DNA of 64,000 nt from a virus. The notes below the pieces were generated by a model that made no database searches, was not told the DNA's origin, and saw only the letters and a program-made list of their open reading frames with translations. Positions 15,789 through 21,825 of the stretch are shown in pieces. Position 1 is the first letter of the stretch. Every line of letters starts with the position of its first letter. A program made the translations under genes and the position numbers. The stretch is taken from positions 124,001-188,000 of IMG/VR virus record IMGVR_UViG_3300025012_000002; one strand, 5' to 3'.

Positions 15789-16124
15789 ATGTTAACAGAA
15801 AATCTTATGCACAAATGGTACAATCTAAAAAGAGAGACTTTACGTACACATAGGTCGCATAGTCCCGCTCTAACATCAGCTTTATCCTCTTTTGGGGTGA
15901 ATAAAGAATTGACAGAGTACGAGAGTATACATAAGCTAAATTTTATTACAATAGAAAATAAATGGGATTTTAAATTTGACTGCTGGTTAGACATAGTAGA
16001 AAAAAACATTAGTATGTATAAACCATCGCAACTGGATACCATAATAAATAATTTCGCTAATAAATTCTATAATGATATTATAAAAGAATTTCCAAAAAAA
16101 GAGTTGATATTAAATGAAGAATAA
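15789..16124 (+). CDS. hypothetical protein, 111 aa
   Basis: Immediately follows the preceding stop, with RBS AAAGGAG. Mostly helical and charged, with no recognised motif (MLTENLMHKWYNLKRETLRT at the start). Unknown. Confidence 0.65.
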   Translation: MLTENLMHKWYNLKRETLRTHRSHSPALTSALSSFGVNKELTEYESIHKLNFITIENKWDFKFDCWLDIVEKNISMYKPSQLDTIINNFANKFYNDIIKEFPKKELILNEE

Positions 16125-16271
16125 AAAATAAAAATTAGAAATCCACTAGTAGAAGCTGCTAAATTTAGAAACTCGGCTGGAGTTATGGATAGTAAATATG
16201 ATAAGCAGAACCGTAATAAATTAAAAGGAAAACTTAGACAAGAAGTAAAGGAGCTTACTAATGAAAATTGA
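16125..16271 (+). other. small basic phage ORF with uncertain start
   Basis: Directly after the TAA of the previous gene, the same frame reads KIRNPLVEAAKFRNSAGVM and then DSKYDKQNRNKLKGKLRQEV to a TGA at 16269-16271. The RNPLxxxAxxFR...DKxxRxKxK pattern looks like a short basic phage protein. There is no ATG at its beginning; candidates are ATT at 16134, ATA at 16128, stop-codon readthrough, or an internal ATG at 16185 (28 residues). It overlaps the next gene by 11 nt. Confidence 0.4.
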
Positions 16272-17352
16272 AATAGTACAAGACATTATAAATAAGCTAT
16301 CAACAAAAACAATACCACCAAATAAACTTATATGGTTGTCACCGACAATGTGTCCAGGTCCAGTATCAGACCTCCCTCAATATATGGAGGATCCTATTAC
16401 TACTGCGGAATGGATGTTTAATAATTCAGATGAGCCTAGTACTGAGTTGATTGCTGAAGTAAAGCACATGGGTAGTCGATGTACATTTGCATTTTGGAGG
16501 GACGGTGAGTCTGTGGCGTGGTCTAGAAATGGATTTACTTTTTTTGGTAAAGAATATGAACCATTACTAGATCAAATGAATAAAGATATATTTGAAAAGA
16601 TAGAGGAGGATTTTATATGTATAGATGCGGAAGTACTTCCTTGGAATTTTAAAGCCGCAGGATTAGTAGAAGAAGATTTTTTACTAGCAGGATACAGCGG
16701 TCTAGTCACTAAAAAAGAACTAAACAACTATCTAAATGATGCTAACTTAAATAATGATATCAGCAATTTAAAAGACTATATCGAAGTGATTAAAAGATAT
16801 TGTTGGGATGTTAACATAGATAATATTAGAATAGCTCCATTCTTTATATTAGCTATAGGAAATAGAATGGGCAAAAATGTATATAAAACTCATAAAGAAC
16901 ACCTGGTAGCTTTGGGCAGTATTTTTGAAAACAAAAATTATTATCAATACGTATTTTCAGAAGTTATTAGTAAAGATCAACTTGACATATTAAATTCTTT
17001 ATGGTATACTATTACAGATAAATTTAAATATGAAGGATTCGTATTGAAATATAATAATGTACATCAATACTCTAACACAAAATATCCACAGCAACAACTA
17101 AAAGTACGAAGTAGCGACTACCTCAAAATAATATATGGAGCTAATTATCAAGAACCTGAAATATTAGAAAAATTAAAACATAATAGAAGACTAGATAGAA
17201 AAATGAAAATTGCTTATTATGAGACTATACTAAGTGATAATGCTCTTAAAGTTTATCTAAATAATCCCGATAAATTTGAAGCTTATCATAAATTCATAAT
17301 AGCCTGCATGGCGGTAGACTACGGTGCAAGAGAAATAGATCCTCGACTATAA
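16261..17352 (+). CDS. Pnkp-type RNA ligase (adenylyltransferase half of split Pnkp)
   Basis: 363 residues equivalent to the C-terminal ligase domain of bacterial Pnkp. Motif I is IAEVKHMGSRC with the nucleotidyl Lys at 68, close to the EEKHMGSR of Pnkp; motif III is CIDAEVLPW, motif IV YEGFVLKY, motif V QQLKVRSSDYLKIIYG. The tail, NRRLDRKMKIAYYE to the last residues EIDPRL, follows the Pnkp C-terminal module. With the 457-residue kinase-phosphatase it adds to ~820 residues, about the size of one-piece Pnkp. Pnkp ligase is normally poorly active without Hen1, which is encoded upstream. RBS AAGGAG. Confidence 0.9.
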   Translation: MKIEIVQDIINKLSTKTIPPNKLIWLSPTMCPGPVSDLPQYMEDPITTAEWMFNNSDEPSTELIAEVKHMGSRCTFAFWRDGESVAWSRNGFTFFGKEYEPLLDQMNKDIFEKIEEDFICIDAEVLPWNFKAAGLVEEDFLLAGYSGLVTKKELNNYLNDANLNNDISNLKDYIEVIKRYCWDVNIDNIRIAPFFILAIGNRMGKNVYKTHKEHLVALGSIFENKNYYQYVFSEVISKDQLDILNSLWYTITDKFKYEGFVLKYNNVHQYSNTKYPQQQLKVRSSDYLKIIYGANYQEPEILEKLKHNRRLDRKMKIAYYETILSDNALKVYLNNPDKFEAYHKFIIACMAVDYGAREIDPRL

Positions 17353-17370
17353 ATTATTAGGGGGGTTTGT

Positions 17371-17592
17371 ATGAATTGGTATACAATAATATTTGAGATG
17401 CTAATACTTACTTTAGCATTATTGGTTGGTATGTACTACGGAATAAAAATAGGAGTTGGTTTGGGTAAACGCTATATGTTGTTAGAATTTACTAAAAATA
17501 AAAAACTTATAACTGATTTACTGTTTGATGACTATATTAAAACAGATAAGGATAGCCTAGTGGAAAAGCTAAAGAAAAGCGGCATACTTTAG
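17371..17592 (+). CDS. single-pass membrane protein, 73 aa
   Basis: An N-terminal transmembrane helix (IIFEMLILTLALLVGMYYGI) is followed by a Gly-rich turn and a charged cytoplasmic tail. RBS AGGGGGG. Unknown function. Confidence 0.65.
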   Translation: MNWYTIIFEMLILTLALLVGMYYGIKIGVGLGKRYMLLEFTKNKKLITDLLFDDYIKTDKDSLVEKLKKSGIL

Positions 17593-17633
17593 CTATCTTT
17601 GTATAAGTAAATAAACTTAATAGGAAGGAATAA

Positions 17634-17822
17634 ATGCCAATAAAACAGTATCATCTCAATAAGATAATACGTCAAGTAACTAAGTCTCCTGATCATGGGA
17701 TAGAAATGAGGGCACTAACAAATCTATTAGTTAAATCTTTTTTATCTATAGGAGATCTAGCTCCTTACATAGATTGTGTTACACATAATAAAATATTTTT
17801 TAAATCAAAAAAACATAAATAG
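17634..17822 (+). CDS. hypothetical protein, 62 aa
   Basis: RBS AGGAAGG before ATG. Basic protein, helical in prediction by eye (HLNKIIRQVTKS, MRALTNLLVKSFLSIGDL). No motif recognised. Confidence 0.6.
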   Translation: MPIKQYHLNKIIRQVTKSPDHGIEMRALTNLLVKSFLSIGDLAPYIDCVTHNKIFFKSKKHK

Positions 17823-17832
17823 GAGTGTAGAT

Positions 17833-18036
17833 ATGCAGTTATATTGTCCAGTTTGTAATTGTCTAAAAAATAGCACTGAGTCCTCATCCGTTATTCCTAT
17901 AGTACTAGAAGACGGCGGTAGACAGTACAAAACATATTTTAATTATTACTGTGAAGAGTGTGGGGTATTTCTAAGAAGCGAAGAACAAAAAAGTGAATTT
18001 AAAAGATCAACTGAAGAGATAAAACCAGGAGTATAA
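17833..18036 (+). CDS. small zinc-ribbon protein, 67 aa
   Basis: The ATG at 17833 follows AGGAG by 7 nt and avoids overlap with the previous gene. Two knuckles, CPVC and CEEC, separated by ~34 residues predict a zinc ribbon. Unknown. Confidence 0.65.
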   Translation: MQLYCPVCNCLKNSTESSSVIPIVLEDGGRQYKTYFNYYCEECGVFLRSEEQKSEFKRSTEEIKPGV

Positions 18037-18059
18037 TACAAATATTTAAGGAGAAATCA

Positions 18060-18251
18060 TTGACTGAGATCAGAAGATGTAGAAACTGTAAATATTATGT
18101 GCCCTATGATAAAGATTCTAGATTTGCTAAATGCAGTAAAGAATTAAATTCTATGGGTGCTCCTAAATACTATTGTTCTACACAAAGACTTTCCCCAACC
18201 TCATGCGGAAAAGAAGGTAAATATTGGGAAACTAATAATAGATATTATTAA
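18060..18251 (+). CDS. small cysteine-rich protein, 63 aa (TTG start)
   Basis: TTG at 18060 preceded by AAGGAG. Contains CRNCKYY, a second Cys pair and SCGKEGKYW, a layout common in short phage proteins with a predicted zinc site. It is the last rightward gene; its stop overlaps the end of the leftward ClpP-like gene by 4 bp. Confidence 0.65.
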   Translation: MTEIRRCRNCKYYVPYDKDSRFAKCSKELNSMGAPKYYCSTQRLSPTSCGKEGKYWETNNRYY

Positions 18252-18820
18252 AGAATATCATCTATTATACCATACTTAAGGGCTTCTTTAGCACTGATAT
18301 ACCAATCTGTCTCCATTTTATTTCTAAGCTTGTGTTTAGTCATGTTGGTTTTACTAACAAGTAAATCATAGATGCTATCGTCTAGTAATTTTAATCCATG
18401 CCCTTGGGCCATAAGATCTTTTCTTTTAGTTGAAACTTCCCCTTCCATACGAACCAAATGAAGCATGACGTTTGAGTACTTATAAGCGAATCTTTTATGC
18501 CCACTAACTAATAGAAAAGCAGCGGCACTTCCAGCCATACCCATACAGTAAGTATACACAGGGGTTGTAGAAGACAAGATATATGAAATGACAAAAAATG
18601 CAGTAGTAATATCCCCACCAGAAGAATTGATATAAAGGTGAATTGGACTCTTCTTACTATCCTTTTTCATTAGCTCCATATTGTGAAAAATAGTATATAT
18701 GATATCGTTTGTTACATCACCGTTGAGTATTATTTTTCTATCCTCAAATAGCTCCACCTGAATTTTGTCTGTACTATACTCTATAGTCTCTTCTGCTACA
18801 TCTTCTGTATACCCCATCAT
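18248..18820 (-). CDS. ClpP-like serine protease
   Basis: 190 residues of the ClpP (S14) fold. The catalytic triad is in place: Ser98 in GMAGSAA, His121 in VMLHLV, Asp172 in METDWYISAKEA; the oligomer motif NSSGGD and C-terminal YGIID also match. The size fits a single-domain ClpP. It could degrade host or phage proteins with a host unfoldase, or act in virion maturation. Its position in a four-gene operon with exported proteins and far from head genes argues against a prohead protease. RBS AAAGGTGA. Confidence 0.88.
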   Translation of the reverse strand: MMGYTEDVAEETIEYSTDKIQVELFEDRKIILNGDVTNDIIYTIFHNMELMKKDSKKSPIHLYINSSGGDITTAFFVISYILSSTTPVYTYCMGMAGSAAAFLLVSGHKRFAYKYSNVMLHLVRMEGEVSTKRKDLMAQGHGLKLLDDSIYDLLVSKTNMTKHKLRNKMETDWYISAKEALKYGIIDDIL

Positions 18821-18826
18821 TCACCT

Positions 18827-19294
18827 TTACTTACTAAGTTTAGTAAATTCATTAAGCATATTCAATACATCAGGTTGCTCTTTATTTATCAGTAAAGATT
18901 TATTCCATATGTCTATAGCAGCAGATTTATCTCCAACACCACTATAAGCGATACCCAGTAAATTATATGCTTCATAGTCGTATGGTGCCAATAATATTAA
19001 TCTTTTTAAAATAACTACCGCTTCTGCTGGGTTATTTACTTTTAAATAAATTAATCCCAAGTTAAAAAGACTATTAATATTATCTGGATTGTGTAGTAAT
19101 GCTTTTTTGTATTCTACTGAAGCTCTATCAAAAATTCCCTCTTCATCGTAGTACAGTGCCTTATTATGATGTTCTATAGAAAGTTTTTCACTAACATCAG
19201 ATAGCTGTGAGTATTTGGGGATAGAAGCTATCGATGTATTGAATTGCAGGCAAGCAACTATTATATAATTAAATATCACTCTCCGCATCAGCAT
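18827..19294 (-). CDS. exported TPR protein, possible lipoprotein
   Basis: 155 residues. The N-terminus RRVIFNYIIVACLQ is a short signal with a lipobox-like IVAC (Cys15), so it may be a lipoprotein. The rest is three TPR units (ALYYDEEGIFDRASVEYKKA, NLGLIYLKVNNPAEAVVILK, LLGIAYSGVGDKSAAIDIW). TPRs mediate protein binding. It overlaps the upstream gene by 26 nt and has no RBS of its own, so translation is probably coupled. Confidence 0.8.
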   Translation of the reverse strand: MLMRRVIFNYIIVACLQFNTSIASIPKYSQLSDVSEKLSIEHHNKALYYDEEGIFDRASVEYKKALLHNPDNINSLFNLGLIYLKVNNPAEAVVILKRLILLAPYDYEAYNLLGIAYSGVGDKSAAIDIWNKSLLINKEQPDVLNMLNEFTKLSK

Positions 19295-19670
19295 CTAATC
19301 GTATCCCCCATGAGTCAGTATCCTTATCAAGAATCAGATGAACATCCGATAATACTTCAAGTGCCCCACCAACATATGATGGTACTGTACACTTAATAGT
19401 GACTATCGCGTAGGAACTTACTATTTTCTTGCTTACTATAGTCACGGTCATATCTTTACTAAAAGATAATACAACATGTTTAAATGTATCTATATCTAAT
19501 ACCGTATGATTCTTAGCTAACATTGCATATGCTTTTTCTAAAGAAGCATCATCTTGCTGTCTTATACTAGCATAAAATTCTTTAACCACCTTTTCAGGCG
19601 CTTTTATTTCCTTACAAAATCCAGTAACAGGAATAAATAATAGCATAAATATAAGTAATAATTTATTCAT
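19269..19670 (-). CDS. exported NTF2/DUF4878-like protein
   Basis: 133 residues with a clear signal peptide (MNKLLLIFMLLFIPVTGFC). The mature part has EKVVKEFYASIRQQDDASLE and a strand-rich C-terminal half ending in a W-G-I-R-L segment, resembling NTF2-like periplasmic domains. Function unknown. Strong AGGAGG RBS. Same operon as the TPR and ClpP-like genes. Confidence 0.72.
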   Translation of the reverse strand: MNKLLLIFMLLFIPVTGFCKEIKAPEKVVKEFYASIRQQDDASLEKAYAMLAKNHTVLDIDTFKHVVLSFSKDMTVTIVSKKIVSSYAIVTIKCTVPSYVGGALEVLSDVHLILDKDTDSWGIRLDADAESDI

Positions 19671-19689
19671 TTTATCCTCCTACATCTAT

Positions 19690-20001
19690 TTAATAATAGA
19701 CCTTAGTGTTTATGGTGATAAGTTCTTCTACAGCAATTTTAGGTATTGGCTGCATAGCGTAACAAAGTTTAAGCTGTTCTGTATCTAATGTAAGTTTAAA
19801 CTTTCTCTTTTCTAAAATACTATGCACCTCTTGCTCCCATAACTCATAACTAAATGGTGTTAAATGCCCATAAGTAAACCATGTGGGCAGCACCCATAAA
19901 TTATTTTTATTATCTTTAAATAAAATTTTAATAGTAAAGTCATTCTTTTTCTGGTTAATCTCTGTGCTAACTATATCAAGACCACCATCAGGTTTATCCA
20001 T
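19690..20001 (-). CDS. hypothetical protein, 103 aa
   Basis: ATG at 20001 closely follows AGGAGG (an in-frame GTG at 20004 is also possible). Strand-rich, with NNLWVLPTWFTYGHLTPF and no recognised domain. It lies between the metallophosphoesterase and the exported protein. Confidence 0.65.
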   Translation of the reverse strand: MDKPDGGLDIVSTEINQKKNDFTIKILFKDNKNNLWVLPTWFTYGHLTPFSYELWEQEVHSILEKRKFKLTLDTEQLKLCYAMQPIPKIAVEELITINTKVYY

Positions 20002-20009
20002 CACACCTC

Positions 20010-21245
20010 CTATACAAAAAGTATTGGGGCTACAATTGTTTTAAATCTTTTTTTATCTATTAGAAAAAATGCTTGTTTTGGTGGCTCAAAATTTGCTTTA
20101 ATTGAAAGAGCAAAAGGTGAGTAGCCTATTAAACTTCCATTAGATATAAATTTACCGCCGTCTAAGAAGCTATGATAATGCCCAAAGCAATCAAGGTCCG
20201 CCCTTTGTAATTTATCCCACTGACTAACTGCTTTATTAACAGGTACAGATAGTCCTAAAATCCCACCGCTGTATTGAATACAGTGACCATGATGCATACG
20301 AACTTTGTATGAATACACGTCTATATAGGAATGGTAACCTTCTGCAATAAGGAAAGTAACACGCGGTTCATTTCTAAAATGGTTGGCTATCTGATGGTAT
20401 ATAAAATACTCTAAACTATTACCAGCTTCAGTAGATATTCTTCTGTCAATTGTTTGACGGCCATGATTACCTGAGTGGCATGGGACAATTATATGTTCTA
20501 ATGATTTATCTTCTAATAGAAACTCTATACCAGAAGCTAACAAATTTTGTACAAATATAGCCTCTTCAATGGGAAGAAGATAGTTGCTTTCCATCAACTC
20601 CGGATGGATATTATTTGAAATGAAATCCCCCAGCAAAGCTAAGACAAGAGTGTTTATCGTAACGTCTCTTTGTTGTAGTTTAAGTAATCTAAGGCCATTT
20701 CTAAAGAATGTTTCAGCACGTTTCTTGGCAATTGTTAGATTATATTCGTTAAGTCCATTTACCTTATGGGAATCAATTCTTTCTGCTATGTGCCAATCTG
20801 ATGCCAGCATAAATGCAGTGGCCTCTGATTTTAGCATTGTATCATGCTCTATTGAATAGGTTTTAAAGTTTTGCCCTAGTTGTAGTAAAGCATCTCGTTC
20901 TTTTTCTACCTTATCTATTCTACTCAAAAGTATTTTGTACTTCTGATCAGTGTTCTTTTTATCATCTCGCAAGCGCCTTTGTATGATATCGTCTTCTACT
21001 TCTTTTTCAAAATCTATTTTTTCTTCTACAGAAACTACTTTCTTCTCCGTTTTCTTAAACGGTTTATCATAGTAATTTCTATTTCTATTCACATGTTTTC
21101 TAATCCCATTCCTAGTCCTCGCCACACTTAGCCGCATAGATACCTCTTCGGCCACCTCTCTATAGGCATATTCTTTATTAAGTAACTCTTTAATCAACTC
21201 CATTTCTTCACTGCTATAAAAGCCATCAGTACCACGGTTAGCCAA
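20010..21245 (-). CDS. HTH plus metallophosphoesterase
   Basis: The start is TTG at 21245, preceded by AAGGAG; an in-frame ATG at 21317 would read through the promoter. Residues ~10-60 form a homeodomain-like HTH (YSSEEMELIKELL, YREVAEEVS, RTRNGIRKHV), then a coiled-coil segment. The calcineurin-like phosphoesterase core has SDWHIA, LGDFISN, GNHGR, HHGH and GHYHS, the full set of metal-binding motifs. It probably hydrolyses a phosphodiester; a DNA or nucleotide substrate is suggested by the HTH. First gene of the leftward operon ending in the ClpP-like protease. Confidence 0.85.
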   Translation of the reverse strand: MANRGTDGFYSSEEMELIKELLNKEYAYREVAEEVSMRLSVARTRNGIRKHVNRNRNYYDKPFKKTEKKVVSVEEKIDFEKEVEDDIIQRRLRDDKKNTDQKYKILLSRIDKVEKERDALLQLGQNFKTYSIEHDTMLKSEATAFMLASDWHIAERIDSHKVNGLNEYNLTIAKKRAETFFRNGLRLLKLQQRDVTINTLVLALLGDFISNNIHPELMESNYLLPIEEAIFVQNLLASGIEFLLEDKSLEHIIVPCHSGNHGRQTIDRRISTEAGNSLEYFIYHQIANHFRNEPRVTFLIAEGYHSYIDVYSYKVRMHHGHCIQYSGGILGLSVPVNKAVSQWDKLQRADLDCFGHYHSFLDGGKFISNGSLIGYSPFALSIKANFEPPKQAFFLIDKKRFKTIVAPILFV

Positions 21246-21282
21246 TTTCGTGCTCCTTAAAATGAGATATACTACTAACAAT

Positions 21283-21311
21283 AGTATACACAAATTTTTT
21301 ATAAAATGCAA
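21283..21311 (-). promoter_or_regulatory. sigma-70-like promoter for the 18248-21245 operon
   Basis: Minus strand: -35 TTGCAT (21306-21311), 17-nt spacer, -10 TATACT (21283-21288). It lies ~38 bp before the TTG start. The spacer carries the TTTATAAAAAATTTGTG AT-rich and TGTG elements also seen in the AT-block promoters. Confidence 0.6.
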
Positions 21312-21323
21312 GTACAAAAAAAA

Positions 21324-21806
21324 TTATTCAGGCCATAGCGGATTATTAGCTATATCATAGTTCTGTATCTCTTCTACTGTTTGAAGACTATTTATCCTAG
21401 CTTCTATTAAATTTGAGGCTTCTCTCATAGCTTCTATTTTATTCCACAGTGACTGATTATCTCGTAATTCCTGTTCTTCAATTACAGTCAGTGAAAGTGC
21501 CACCTTTTTACCTAACAATTCTGTAGAACGTGCTAAGAGATTGCGCTGCTTATATTCTGGACATAGTGTTGAAATCTTATCAGCCGCAAATATTTTTACC
21601 TGTGTTTTTTACCAATTTTTGTATTAGCTAAATACGTAGAGTCAATATCACCAAAAGAATTTGAAGTTTCATTATAAATAGTCCCTAATAAAATATTTTT
21701 ATTTGTTACTTCTACCGCGTAAATACCATCTGGTGTATTTTGGCTTATCTTCTACGTGGGTAAAATTAATAACACAATTATTTTGTATGATAGCAAAAGT
21801 TTTCAT
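21324..21806 (-). pseudogene. frameshifted tail-fibre-associated gene
   Basis: Three pieces of one protein lie in three frames. Frame 1 starts at ATG 21806 (MKTFAIIQNNCVINFTHVED). Frame 2 reads NTPDGIYAVEVTNKNILLGT to a stop after GKKHR. Frame 3 reads KIFAADKISTLCPEYKQRNL, continues through ARSTELLGKKVALSLT and ends NPLWPE at 21324. Rejoined they form a ~160-residue protein of the fibre-accessory type found just after phage tail-fibre genes, and it does follow the large fibre gene. Two frameshifts are needed: true decay, phase variation or assembly error. The last piece alone could be made as a 64-residue protein. Confidence 0.65.
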
Positions 21807-21825
21807 TTAAATCCACTTTTTATAA

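Noticed and set aside
18248-18820. ClpP-like gene as the prohead protease
   Set aside because: No portal, capsid or scaffold gene is nearby and it lies in an operon with exported proteins; a head-maturation role cannot be supported from this window.
20010-21317. Longer start (ATG 21317) for the metallophosphoesterase, giving an apparent signal peptide
   Set aside because: The extra residues translate the promoter and RBS; TTG 21245 follows AAGGAG and fits the homeodomain-like start.
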